Source of the DNA: Thiothrix subterranea
GTDB lineage: Bacteria > Pseudomonadota > Gammaproteobacteria > Thiotrichales > Thiotrichaceae
Length of the DNA stretch: 64,000 bases
Assembly (NCBI RefSeq): GCF_030930995.1
Contig: NZ_CP133217.1
Coordinates: forward strand, 2,470,001-2,534,000
Direction: 5' to 3'
The notes beneath the pieces are model-generated. The model was not told where the DNA came from, made no database searches, and was given only the letters and a program-made list of their open reading frames with translations. Positions 17,219-26,100 of the stretch are shown piece after piece (position 1 is the stretch's first letter; every line of letters starts with the position of its first letter). The translations under genes and the position numbers were made by a program.

Positions 17219-17692
17219 TTAGTCCCTCATCAGTTCAAGTGGGGTGCAGATAACGGGCGGTTCGTAGCCTGCTGCCCGGCAAATCCATTCGATTTTCGGG
17301 CGAGTAATGGCATTGGCAATGTGTTTGCAGTTCCATGTCAACAGGTAGTCAATCCCGTGTATGGTGGCAACCGCAATGTGTAAGGCATCCAGTTTTGCCT
17401 TTTCGGGTAACGCCGCACCCGCCAATAGTCGTTGTGCCAAGGGTTCAACTTCGGTGGAAATGTCCAGTTCTGGCAGGTTCTGGATGGCGGCAAGCCTGCG
17501 TTCGGCTGCATCCGCGTTACCACTGGCGCATTCTGCCATGACGAATTCCGAAATGAACAGGTCATAGTCAAATCGTGCCGTATCCCACCAGTTGCGGGTT
17601 GCCTCTTGGTGGGCAGCCATCAGCAGGCTTGGATTGCGCCATGCTGTCAGGTAGCTGGGTATGGTTGTTTCGATGTAAACGCTTGGTTTCAT
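17219..17692 (-). CDS. PIN-domain putative toxin (VapC-like ribonuclease)
   Basis: 157 aa. Begins with KPSVYIETTIPSYLT (Glu at the usual first-acid position of this PIN subgroup), has SEFVMAECASG (Glu) in the middle and KLDALHIAVATIHGIDYLLTWNCKHIANA with the third acid Asp and the typical W-N-x-K-H ending. Such proteins cleave RNA when not bound by antitoxin. The 58-aa gene immediately downstream is the likely partner. Higher GC than the neighbouring TIR genes, similar to the host. Confidence 0.78.
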   Translation of the reverse strand: MKPSVYIETTIPSYLTAWRNPSLLMAAHQEATRNWWDTARFDYDLFISEFVMAECASGNADAAERRLAAIQNLPELDISTEVEPLAQRLLAGAALPEKAKLDALHIAVATIHGIDYLLTWNCKHIANAITRPKIEWICRAAGYEPPVICTPLELMRD

Positions 17693-17891
17693 GCGGAACA
17701 GTATACACCAGACGGGATTTGTCGGGATTATTTCAGTGCTTTATTTTTGGCTATAAATTGGGTTAAGCTGTCAGTCATGTTACTCAGGTTGTACGGGGAT
17801 AGTCACCGGTGCAAGAGTATGGGCTTTGTCGAAATCCGCTTGCCGGATGGTTTATTGATCTCGTTGATTTACGAAGTTAAGGATGATAAAT

Positions 17892-18314
17892 ATGAACTTC
17901 ATTGAGCAAAAAGTTAAACATTTGGAAATGATCCAAGATGTTGTTAAAAGAATGGCAAGTAATTCTTTTCAGTTAAAAACTTGGACAATTGGTATTATAT
18001 CCGCTGTTTTTGCTCTTATGGATAAGAGTCAAGTTTTTTATCTTATGCCTATTTTAATTGTTCCAGTTTTTCTATTTTGGGGACTTGATGCTTATTTTTT
18101 GCGTTTAGAAAGATTATATCGTCAACTTTATGAGGACGTGCGGCAGCGTCAAGAAGGGGTTGATAATATTGATTTCTCACTAGATTATAGATCATATGAG
18201 ATGCAAGAAAAAACTTGGTTTCAAGTAGTAAAATCACGCACATTATTAGTATTTTATGGAATGTTATCATTGGTTATTATTTGTCTTATTGTTGCGAAGA
18301 TATTCCCAGTTTGA
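17892..18314 (+). CDS. Small membrane protein paired with the TIR-STAND gene
   Basis: 140 aa from the ATG at 17892. TTAAGG lies about nine bases before it, whereas the in-frame ATG at 17883 touches that site. Starts NFIEQKVKHLEMIQDVVKRM, a conserved-looking amphipathic helix. Two adjacent TM segments follow (TWTIGIISAVFALM; FYLMPILIVPVFLFWGLDAYF), then a charged helical loop (RLERLYRQLYEDVRQRQ) and a third TM near the end (LLVFYGMLSLVIICLIVAKI). AT-rich like the next gene, which starts 49 bp downstream. I believe this small family often sits beside TIR genes, but that is memory only. Possible role: membrane effector or anchor of a two-gene defence system. Confidence 0.62.
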   Translation: MNFIEQKVKHLEMIQDVVKRMASNSFQLKTWTIGIISAVFALMDKSQVFYLMPILIVPVFLFWGLDAYFLRLERLYRQLYEDVRQRQEGVDNIDFSLDYRSYEMQEKTWFQVVKSRTLLVFYGMLSLVIICLIVAKIFPV

Positions 18315-18363
18315 TTATTTTTGGTTTCTGTTTTCTTTAATTATTCTCGTTTGGTGATTTTAA

Positions 18364-20898
18364 ATGAGTAAAAAAGTTTTTATTAGCTACTCCCATAAGG
18401 ATGAGGCATATAAAGATAGTTTAGAAGAGCATTTGTCGCTCTTGAAGAATAATAATATTATTTCTGTTTGGCATGATAGAAAAATATCCGCTGGAGATGA
18501 TTGGAAAGAACAGTTAGATGAAAATTTGGAATCTGCTGATATTGTAATTTTTTTAGTAAGTTCGAGTTTTTTAGCTTCAAAATATTGCACTGATATTGAA
18601 GTAAGAAAAGCTATAAAGAAGCATGAAGAAGGCTCGGCTATAATTTTTTCTATTATTGTTAGACCATGTGACTGGGAAGGTGGTAATTTTTCAAGATTTC
18701 AATCTCTTCCTAAAAACTTAAAGCCTATTTCAACGTGGAAGAACAAAGATAGTGGTTGGGTTGATGCTATTAATGGTTTAAAAGAATCTATTCAGAAATA
18801 CAATTTCCCCAGCGCAGTTATTAGTGAGCCTTCAAAGAAAAATTTTAAATTAACTGATGAGCAATTAAAGTGGCTTGTGGATACTGATGTCGATTTCTCT
18901 ACTAGAAAATACGGAAAGATAAATCTTGATGATATTTACGTGGTCCCTGATATTTATTTTAAAGATGAAGCAAATAAAGAAAGTGATGATATTGAGTGTC
19001 TGAATCTAATTCTTAATGAGAAAAACTATTTCCTTTTATCAGGAGAGGAACAACAAGGTAAAACATCTTCTTTGAAATATTTATTTAAAGAATTTCTGAA
19101 AAAAGGTTTATTACCTATATATGTTGACGCAAAAAATATAAGTAATTCTGATCCAAATTCTTTTGTTAATAAAGAACTAAGTAAGCAATACAGTAATCTT
19201 TCTTTCGATGAGTTTGATGTTTTTCTTGATAAAGTATTATTGCTTGATAATTTTAGTAGTATAGGTCTCAACGAAAAATTCCAAAATGTTTTTATTGAAT
19301 CAATAAGTAAAAAATATGATTGGGTTGTGGTAACTTGTGATAGTTCATTTAGTTATATTTCATCAGAACTTCCAGCCTTTTCAAAATATAGAGAAGCTAA
19401 AATTCTTGGATTTGGTAATTCAAAAAGAGAAATTTTAGTTAAAAAGTGGGTGTCTTTAGGTGTTGAGGAATCTATTAGTGATATTGATTTGTATTCAGAA
19501 ATAGATGGATTAAAAAATCAAATAAACATAGTAATAAAGAAGAATATTGTTCCTCCGAAGCCAATATATATATTAATAATGATGCAAATGCTCGATGCTA
19601 ACACACAGCGTAGTCTTGAGCTTACATCATATGGGCATTGTTACCAATATTTGATTTATCAAGCCTTTGAAAAAGCAAAAATTGATGCAAGAAATCAAGA
19701 GAAATACTTAAATGTACTGACGGAGTTGTCTTGGGCTATCTTTAAAAATAAAGGTGGTTTGAATGAATTTAAATTAAATTATTTCTTTAATGATTATGGT
19801 GGAAAATATTTATCAGTTGATAAAAATGACGTTATTGAAAAGCTCATTTGTAACTCTATTTTGACTAGAAACAATGGAGTTGTTGATTTTAAGTATCCAT
19901 ATATTTATTATTTTTTTATGGGTAAAAAGATTGCAGAGGGTTTTTTAGAGTGTGAGGATGTCAAATATGAAGTTGATTATCTTCTTGAAAATCTCTACAA
20001 AGAGGATTGTGCTAATATTCTGATTTTTATAACTCATCACACAAAAAATTCTTGGGTATTGACTAAAATAAATGAAGTTTTAATGAATCTTTTTCAAGAT
20101 CAGCCAAGAGCCGTATTAAGAAAAGATCAATTGCTTTTCATGGATAGTTTTGTTCGGCTTATTCCAGAGCTTGTCTTGGAAAAAAGAGAAATTCAAAAAG
20201 AAAGAGATAAACATAATAAAAGATTAGATGAAATTGAAAGAAAAAAAGAAAGCGTTCATGACTACTCTGTTGATTTATTATCAAATGTAACTAAAACATT
20301 TAGAGGAATGGAAATTGCAGGGCAAATAATCAGAAATCGTCATGCAACTATGACTAGAGAGTCTATTGCAAACCTTGCAGATAATGGTATTTCTGCAGGT
20401 TTAAGGTTTTTGGAATTTTTTATTAACATATCGGATTCTTCAAAGAAAGAAATTATTGACATAATTGAAAAGCATTTAGAAGAGCACCCAACGCTAAGTT
20501 CTAAAAAAATCATTGATTATGCCGAGAAAATATATCTTCATCTTACTTATGATGTTATTAGTGCTGTTGTAAGAAAAATTGCGTCGTCTGTTGGATCTAG
20601 GGAGGCAGTAGAAATATATAATGCACTTGAAGAGAAAGAAAAAACACCAGCTTTTATTCTTATAAATCAATCAATTGAATTTCAGTTTGAACGGATTCTT
20701 AATATTGACTCGGTTAGGTCTACTGCTGAGAAACTTAAAAATAATCCAGTGTGCCTGCGTATTTTGAAAGAGATGGTTATACAGCATATTTATATGTTTC
20801 CTGTTGAATATAAGAAAAAGCAACAATTATCTGAATTGCTTAAAATATCGGTTCAGGATCAAAGATTAATGGATCAAAAGAAGTTGGGAAAGGGTTGA
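18364..20898 (+). CDS. TIR-domain STAND-like NTPase, putative anti-phage defence protein
   Basis: 844 aa, AT-rich. N-terminal TIR domain (about 1-150): KKVFISYSHKDEAY, DRKISAGDDW and SSSFLASKYCTDIEV, where Glu79 sits at the NADase catalytic position. A P-loop follows at about 225-235 (LLSGEEQQGKTSSL), with Walker B-like KVLLLDNFSSI at about 290-300, typical of STAND/NLR-type ATPases. The C-terminal ~350 residues are helical with no recognised repeat and probably sense the trigger; a charged coiled-coil stretch lies around 600-630. By analogy with TIR-STAND (Avs-like) proteins, sensing would trigger NAD+ depletion and abortive infection. Preceded by a small TM-protein gene; followed at 20991 by an mfd tail. 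Confidence 0.8.
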   Translation: MSKKVFISYSHKDEAYKDSLEEHLSLLKNNNIISVWHDRKISAGDDWKEQLDENLESADIVIFLVSSSFLASKYCTDIEVRKAIKKHEEGSAIIFSIIVRPCDWEGGNFSRFQSLPKNLKPISTWKNKDSGWVDAINGLKESIQKYNFPSAVISEPSKKNFKLTDEQLKWLVDTDVDFSTRKYGKINLDDIYVVPDIYFKDEANKESDDIECLNLILNEKNYFLLSGEEQQGKTSSLKYLFKEFLKKGLLPIYVDAKNISNSDPNSFVNKELSKQYSNLSFDEFDVFLDKVLLLDNFSSIGLNEKFQNVFIESISKKYDWVVVTCDSSFSYISSELPAFSKYREAKILGFGNSKREILVKKWVSLGVEESISDIDLYSEIDGLKNQINIVIKKNIVPPKPIYILIMMQMLDANTQRSLELTSYGHCYQYLIYQAFEKAKIDARNQEKYLNVLTELSWAIFKNKGGLNEFKLNYFFNDYGGKYLSVDKNDVIEKLICNSILTRNNGVVDFKYPYIYYFFMGKKIAEGFLECEDVKYEVDYLLENLYKEDCANILIFITHHTKNSWVLTKINEVLMNLFQDQPRAVLRKDQLLFMDSFVRLIPELVLEKREIQKERDKHNKRLDEIERKKESVHDYSVDLLSNVTKTFRGMEIAGQIIRNRHATMTRESIANLADNGISAGLRFLEFFINISDSSKKEIIDIIEKHLEEHPTLSSKKIIDYAEKIYLHLTYDVISAVVRKIASSVGSREAVEIYNALEEKEKTPAFILINQSIEFQFERILNIDSVRSTAEKLKNNPVCLRILKEMVIQHIYMFPVEYKKKQQLSELLKISVQDQRLMDQKKLGKG

Positions 20899-21034
20899 TT
20901 CTTAATCCAGAAATCCTCAGGAATAATCTAAACAACCTAAATATATTTATATGTTGAGGTTGATTATCTACGGATTTTTAGATTTTCCTATTATCCAATC
21001 TCCCCCATCAACTTAACCACCCACTCCTCCCGCT

Positions 21035-22474
21035 TATACGCGCCAACTTAAGCCCCTAACCCCTTGTTTCCTCTTGAAAACAAGATATGGCAACTCCATG
21101 TAGGATACTTTTACCGACCAAAGTGAAAGTTCCCATGAAGTTGCCACCATTATTAGATACCCGTTTTGCCCAATTCCTGCAAGTGTTACCTGCCGATTAT
21201 CACGAACAAGCGTATGCCTTCAAAGCCTTCGCCCGTCCCCGCAAGATCAAAAGCCCGCTGCAATTGCTCCAGTTAGTGCTGGCGTACTGCGGCTTGGACT
21301 TGTCGCTACGCAGTTGCGCCGGGGAGGTTGCCCAGAGGCAGGGCTATCTCAGTGATACAGCCGTAAAAAAAGACTGGAGGCTTGTGTTCCGTGGGTAAAA
21401 TCCCTGCTGGCAGGCGTATTTGGGCTAAGCGAGATTGTCGATAGCGGCAAACTACGTTTCATCGCCATTGATGGCTCGACCGTGCAAGAACCGGCAGCCA
21501 CTGCCACGACGTACCGCCTGCATATCGCCATTGATTTGATCAACCTCAGCCTGCATCAAGTGGAAGTCACCACCGATAAAGAAGGCGAAAACCTCGACCA
21601 TTACACGCTGGCAGCAGGCGATGTGGTGCTGATTGACCGGGGTTATAACCAACCCAAAACGCTTGTCCCTTTTATCGACCGGGGCGGTGATGTGGTATTA
21701 CGCTACAACGCCCATAGCATGAATCTGTATGAGGATGACGAAGGAGATGATACCGGACGCCTAGTCAAAATCGACTGGTACACGCGCTTACGTAAGCTGG
21801 GTAAACGCCCCAGTTGTGTGCCGGTTTGGTTATGTCATGGCAACAAACGCATCCAGGGCTACCTTCACGCGATCCCCTTACCCGAAGAAAAAGCCGCACA
21901 AGCGCGGCGCAAAGCCAAACAACGCGCCAAAGACAAGGGACGCAACCCCAGCACGGAAGCCCTTTGCCTGAGCGAATGGGTACTGATTTTCACGTCATTA
22001 CCGCCTGAAGTCCTGTGTACCACCACCGCATCCGCACTCTACCGTGTCCGCTGGCAGGTTGAATTGGTGATCAAACGTCTCAAAAGTTTGCTGAATGTCG
22101 ATGAGCTACGGGCGCACAAAGGCTCAAAACTGGCTGAACTGTATCTACACGGCAAATTATTGTACGCCGCCGTGCTGGAAAAGATGACGCAAAGTCGCTT
22201 TGCCAATGCCAAACGTAAACTCGATAACCCCCGCCGACTCACCGATTGGCGACTTTGGAAAACCGTCGCGGATGACCTCAACGCGGGCATCAAAGCCTGT
22301 TTCCCTGTTGATGCCCGCTTTGAGGATGACAACATCAAGAGTTTGAGCGAACGCCCCAGAAAGCGGACGTTGCAATGTTTGCCTAGCCCCATTCTTGCTC
22401 TGTTGAACCAATGCCGAGAAATGGCGTTGAGCCGTGTTTAATCAAGGGGATAGGGGCTTAAGTTGGCGCGTATG
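21035..22474 (+). mobile_element. IS231-like (IS4 family) element, copy D, with 11-bp target duplication
   Basis: Its boundaries are set by the intact mfd sequence. CTCCTCCCGCT is present at 21024-21034 and again at 22475-22485 but once in mfd. The element is 1440 bp with ~30-bp terminal inverted repeats (ATACGCGCCAACTTAAGCCC...). An 11-bp duplication and the transposase motif place it near the IS231 group of IS4. This is the best-preserved of the three copies in the window. Confidence 0.94.
21087..22441 (+). CDS. IS231-like transposase, two frames joined at an A7 slippery heptamer
   Basis: Frame one (ATG 21087, or ATG 21135 giving MKLPPLLDTRF) reads to SDTAVKKDWRLVFRG and stops at 21398. 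A minus-one shift at A-AAA-AAA (21365-21371, in exact X-XXY-YYZ phase) instead gives AVKKRLEACVPWVKSLLAGV and continues through FIAIDGST, VVLIDRGYNQ and YRVRWQVELVIKRLK. The last is a perfect Y-(2)-R-(3)-E-(6)-K signature of IS4-family DDE enzymes. The shifted reading restores the family-like SD-x-A-x-x-K-R-L segment, so the full enzyme is the frameshift product. Whether shifting is programmed or a fixed mutation is not known. Confidence 0.85.
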
Positions 22475-22891
22475 CTCCTCCCGCTCCTCCACCGTCGGGA
22501 GTTCGATTTCAAACCGCAACTTATCCTGCCCATCCAGCTTAAACACCCACGGGCGTTTCTGGATCAGGGTAATCACCTTCATCGGGTCAATATTCGGTTT
22601 GTCGTCAAAGATAATTCGCCCGCCCTTGACGTGCATATCCAGCTTGCGGATGCCCAGTTCCTGCGCCAGCAGCTTGACCCGCGTGACGCTGAACAGCGTC
22701 TTGGTCGGTTCTGGCAGCAGCCCGAAGCGGTCGATCATTTCCACCCGCAATTCGTCCAGTGCCGCCTGCGATTCCGCGCTGGCAATGCGTTTGTAGAGGA
22801 TCAGCCGCGCATGGACATCCGGTAAATAATCGTCCGGGATCAGCGCAGGCGCACCCAATTCCACCGTGGTGCGGTTGTTGTGCCAGCGTAA

Positions 22892-22911
22892 GGGCGATTC
22901 ATGAATCGCCC
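22892..22911. repeat. 20-bp perfect palindrome within mfd tail copy 1
   Basis: GGGCGATTCATGAATCGCCC is its own reverse complement, set in AA...CCTAC context. It occupies a position where the other two mfd copies have ordinary coding sequence (KVPELSATS), and it keeps the reading frame (GAIHESPLRWHNN). It resembles the palindrome inside full-length mfd at 40963-41015. Confidence 0.85.
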
Positions 22912-23038
22912 CTACATCACCCGATTTCAACGCCTTCACCGCCCGTTCCAGCAAGTCGTTGTAGAGGTTGTGATCTAGCCCAGCAAACCCGGACACCCCA
23001 AGAAGTGAGTACACTATACTCGACACTTGAGGTGAAAG

Positions 23039-23335
23039 ATGAAACCAAGCAAACCAACAACCAAGCCCTACACACGCCGTTCCGCGAGTTATAAAGAGGA
23101 AGCCCTGAGGTTGGCCGATCGAATCGGTTACGCGGAAGCAGCGCGTCAACTGGGTTTACATGAATCACAACTCTACGGCTGGCGTGCCAAACAAACGCAG
23201 CAGCAAACGGTTAGCAGTCGCGAACAAGAGAAAGCGGCTGAAATCGCCAAACTCAAACGGGAACTGCTGATAGCCCAAGAAGAGGTGGCTATCCTAAAAA
23301 AGGCCAGCGCGTACTTTGCGAGACAGCTCAAGTGA
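23039..23335 (+). CDS. IS3 orfA, HTH/leucine-zipper transposase subunit (copy B)
   Basis: 98 aa. [23 protein letters not shown] then [13 protein letters not shown] coiled coil rich in heptad Leu follows ([25 protein letters not shown]). Near the end the sequence CTA-AAA-AAG contains the canonical A-AAA-AAG slippery heptamer. A minus-one shift there joins orfA to orfB to make the active OrfAB transposase, as in other IS3 members. The stop overlaps the orfB start by 4 bp (GTGA). Confidence 0.92.
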   Translation: MKPSKPTTKPYTRRSASYKEEALRLADRIGYAEAARQLGLHESQLYGWRAKQTQQQTVSSREQEKAAEIAKLKRELLIAQEEVAILKKASAYFARQLK

Positions 23336-24201
23336 AGTACGCCTTTATTCAACAACATAGCCGTGAATTCTGCATTCCCCGCCTGTGCCAAGCATTGGGT
23401 GTTGCCCGCAGCAGTTACTATGAATGGCTGGAGCGACAATCCAACGATCGGCAACGTGAGCAACGGCAAGCATTACTCGATACTCAGGTTGCTACCGCCT
23501 TCCAGTCCAAGAAAGGCTGCTATGGCGCATGGCGTTTATGTAAACTATTGGCAAAGGATGGACTGCATTACAACCGCAAAACCATTGCCAACAGCTTGAA
23601 ACGTCAGGGATTAGTCGCCAAAGCAGCGCGGAAATTCAAGGCAACCACCCATAGCCGCCATTCGTTGCCAGTGTCGCCCAATCTGCTGGAACAGAACTTT
23701 ACAGCGACTGCCCCAAACCAGAAATGGGTCGGTGACATCACTTACTTGTGGACAGACGAAGGCTGGCTATATCTGGCGGTTATCATTGACCTATTCTCCC
23801 GCCAAGTGATTGGTTGGGCAATGGATCAACGCATGACCGCTGATTTGGTTGGTGATGCTCTGCAAATGGCACTTTGGAAACGTAAACATCCCAAGGGCGT
23901 GATTGTCCATTCCGACCGTGGCAGCCAATATTGCTCCCAAGCTTACCAACAACTGATACAACAGCACCAACTGCATGGCAGCATGAGTGCCAAAGGCAAT
24001 TGCTATGACAACGCCTGCGCCGAAAGCTTTTTCCATTCCATGAAAGTAGAATGCATCCACGGTGAACGCTTTGCCACACGGGATGCCATGAAACAAACCG
24101 TTTTCGAGTACATCGAAACCGATTACAACCGTCACCGCTTGCACAGTACCTTGGGCTATCTCAGCCCGCTGGACTTTGAAGCACAATTCCTCACAAGTTG
24201 A
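23332..24201 (+). CDS. IS3 orfB, DDE integrase-type transposase (copy B)
   Basis: 289 aa, GTG start overlapping the orfA stop. The N-terminal HTH_21-like region ([20 protein letters not shown]) is followed by an rve integrase core with all three acids: [19 protein letters not shown] and [14 protein letters not shown]. It ends [19 protein letters not shown], the usual IS3 tail. Intact and presumably functional as OrfAB. It is inserted in the mfd tail, reading opposite to mfd. Confidence 0.94.
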   Translation: MKYAFIQQHSREFCIPRLCQALGVARSSYYEWLERQSNDRQREQRQALLDTQVATAFQSKKGCYGAWRLCKLLAKDGLHYNRKTIANSLKRQGLVAKAARKFKATTHSRHSLPVSPNLLEQNFTATAPNQKWVGDITYLWTDEGWLYLAVIIDLFSRQVIGWAMDQRMTADLVGDALQMALWKRKHPKGVIVHSDRGSQYCSQAYQQLIQQHQLHGSMSAKGNCYDNACAESFFHSMKVECIHGERFATRDAMKQTVFEYIETDYNRHRLHSTLGYLSPLDFEAQFLTS

Positions 24202-25156
24202 GGTGTCCGGGTTTAATGGGCTAGATCAGTTGAAACCGATTTCCTGAATTTGCCCGCTTTGCCCTTCGCCGAGCAATTCGCCCGCGCCGCGAATCTCCAG
24301 ATCGTGCGTCGCCAGCGTGAAGCCGACCCCCAGTTCTTCCAGCGATTCAATCGCTTCCAGCCGCTTGACCGCATCCGGCGTGAGTGCGGATTTCGGCGGC
24401 GCAATCAAATAGGCATAAGCGCGGTGGTGCGAACGCCCGACCCGCCCACGCAACTGGTGCAACTGCGCCAGCCCCAGCTTGTCGGCACGGTTGATCAAAA
24501 TCGTATTGGCGGTCGGCACGTCGATGCCGCTTTCAATGATGGTGGTGGCAATCAGAATCTGGAAACGCTGGTGGTAAAAATCGCTCATGATATTTTCCAA
24601 CTCATTCGCCCGCATCTGCCCGTGGGCATGGCGCACCGTCACACCGGGCAACATCGCGCTCAGTTCCTGCTCCACCTTGTCGATGGTTTTGACCTCATTG
24701 TGCAGCACGTACACCTGCCCGCCGCGTGACAATTCCCGCGCACACGCTTCCTGAATGATGGTCTTGTTCCACTCGCACACGAAAGTTTTGATCGCGTGGC
24801 GTTGCGTCGGCGGGGTGGCAATGATCGACAAATCGCGCAAGCCAGACAGCGACATATTCAGCGTGCGTGGAATCGGCGTGGCGGTCATGGTCAGCATATC
24901 GACATTGGCACGCAGCTTTTTCATCTGCTCCTTGTCGCGCACCCCGAAGCGGTGTTCTTCGTCGATAATCACCAGCCCCAGTTGCTTGAAATGCACATCG
25001 TCCTGCAACAGCTTGTGCGTACCGATCACAATGTCGATTTTGCCGGAGGCGAGTGCCTCCAGCGCCTTGCTGGTTTCTTTGCCTCCATGTCTTTTTGTTT
25101 TTATGTGGGTAGTGGGGTAAGCTGTGAAATATCGAAATAATTGACGGATACAAGTC

Positions 25157-25408
25157 ATGACCACATTTGCAGTTGAGTTACCAACGGAAATCTTTTCCGC
25201 GTTGAAGCGTTCGCCACCGGAATTCCTCAAACAAATGCGTCTTGCTGCGGCTATCCATTGGTATGCGGGGGGTAAGGTGTCGCAGGAAAAAGCCGCCTTG
25301 ATCGCAGGGCTTGACCGCGTGGATTTTCTGGCGGCATTGGCGGCGGAACAGGTGGAAGTGTTCGCCGTGGATATGGATAGCCTGAAGCGGGAACTGGAGC
25401 ATGGTTAA
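25157..25408 (+). CDS. UPF0175-family antitoxin
   Basis: 83 aa. FAVELPTEIFSAL...FLKQMRLAAAIHWYAGGKVSQEKAALIAGLDRVDFLAALA is the UPF0175 pattern, with an HTH-like segment (SQEKAALIAGLDRVDFL). These proteins pair with PIN-like DUF3368 genes. Its stop codon overlaps the next gene by 8 bp, so the pair is co-translated. It is the first gene after the 5' break of mfd tail copy 1, starting 73 bp from the breakpoint. Confidence 0.85.
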   Translation: MTTFAVELPTEIFSALKRSPPEFLKQMRLAAAIHWYAGGKVSQEKAALIAGLDRVDFLAALAAEQVEVFAVDMDSLKRELEHG

Positions 25409-25886
25409 ACAGGCGATAGTTAACAGTTCGCCGATCATTTTTCTGTCCAAAGCGGGTTTGATGAATTTGCTGAAACTGGCGGGCGATGAGGTTTTCGTGC
25501 CGGATGCAGTGGTGCAGGAAATCAACCAGCGCGGGGCAAACGATGTTTCCGTGCGGGCAATTGCTGCTGCTGAATGGCTGCAAGTCGTGGATGTGCCGAC
25601 ACCTGACCCGCTGATACAGGCATGGGATTTAGGCAAAGGCGAAACGGCGGTTTTGACTCATGCGTTGCATTATGCGGGGATGTTTGCGGTGATTGATGAT
25701 GGTTTAGGCAGAAAATGTGCTGAAACCTTCGAGATTCCGTTGTATGGCACGTTGGGCTTGGTGTTGAAGGCGAAGCGGTTGGGGATGATTGCAGAAGCCC
25801 GTCCTGTACTGCATCAGCTACGCAAATATGGTATGTACCTTAAAGATGCTACATTGGAACAGGCTCTTGCGCTGATTGGGGAATAA
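25401..25886 (+). CDS. DUF3368 PIN-like toxin
   Basis: 161 aa. IVNSSPIIFLSKAGLMNLL (first polar/acidic site of the DUF3368 PIN fold, here Asn-Ser-Ser), VVQEIN (Glu), DLGKGETAVLTHAL (Glu) and FAVIDDGLGRKCAE (Asp-Asp) follow the family order. Likely a ribonuclease toxin neutralised by the overlapping UPF0175 protein. GC content is near the host level, unlike the PARIS-like genes that follow. Confidence 0.83.
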   Translation: MVKQAIVNSSPIIFLSKAGLMNLLKLAGDEVFVPDAVVQEINQRGANDVSVRAIAAAEWLQVVDVPTPDPLIQAWDLGKGETAVLTHALHYAGMFAVIDDGLGRKCAETFEIPLYGTLGLVLKAKRLGMIAEARPVLHQLRKYGMYLKDATLEQALALIGE

Positions 25887-25996
25887 TGTTGTCTGGACAT
25901 ACATTCGCCATTTGCATCAAGAACGAAGATTACGAAGCGTCACTGGAACTGCGCAAGCTGTACGAAGTGCTGCCTGACCCGAAGATGAATAGTTGA
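25886..25996 (+). pseudogene. Remnant of a small conserved protein (36 codons)
   Basis: The ATG shares its first base with the last base of the toxin stop codon. Reads MLSGHTFAICIKNEDYEASL then ELRKLYEVLPDPKMNS and stops. FAICIKNEDYEASLELRKLYEVLPD resembles the front half of a ~75-aa conserved small protein often seen beside toxin-antitoxin genes. The usual continuation is absent, so it looks truncated where the AT-rich PARIS-like segment begins. Confidence 0.45.
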
Positions 25997-26100
25997 TGAC
26001 TGATAATAGTGGGAATGCAGATTTTTCTGGCAATGTGACTATGAAGTCAATCGAAATTGACACCATTGGTCTTTTTTTATTTTTTATCACTAGGTGATTT

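Larger units (their letters stand above)
22971..24228 (+). mobile_element. IS3-family element, intact copy B
   Basis: 1258 bp, ends TGATCTAGCCC...GGGCTAGATCA (TG...CA as usual for IS3), with imperfect ~30-bp inverted repeats containing AAACCCGGACACC. A 4-bp target duplication GTTG lies at 22967-22970 and 24229-24232. The uninterrupted mfd sequence (GTAGAGGTTGAAACCG) confirms the boundaries. The terminal sequence resembles IS3 itself, suggesting the IS3 subgroup. Confidence 0.95.
20991..25083 (-). pseudogene. Truncated mfd tail copy 1, interrupted by two ISs
   Basis: Net ~1.38 kb (after removing both insertions and their target duplications) that matches the 3' part of mfd at 38560-42063. It starts at the codons for GKETSKALEALASGK (25083) and ends with MGEIG and TAA at 20991. 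It lacks Walker A and everything before it, so it cannot encode a helicase. Contents include IIDEEHRFGVRD and the TRG-like region. An IS3 element sits at 22971-24228, an IS231-like element at 21035-22474, and a palindrome-bearing replacement at about 22875-22920. Upstream of 25083 all similarity stops abruptly. It shares variants with tail copy 2 (SKALEAL) against full mfd (NTALAAL), yet differs from both elsewhere (KTIDKVEQEL for KTIANVEAEL). Confidence 0.92.

Noticed and set aside
17700-17891. Short frame reading MGFVEIRLPDGLLISLIYEV upstream of the small TM gene
   Set aside because: Looks partly protein-like but has no clear start, family or ribosome site; left as intergenic.
24226-25230. 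A 334-codon frame starting at 25230 that could be annotated as a helicase
   Set aside because: Its first ~50 codons are unrelated sequence antisense to the UPF0175 gene; the rest is the broken mfd tail copy 1.
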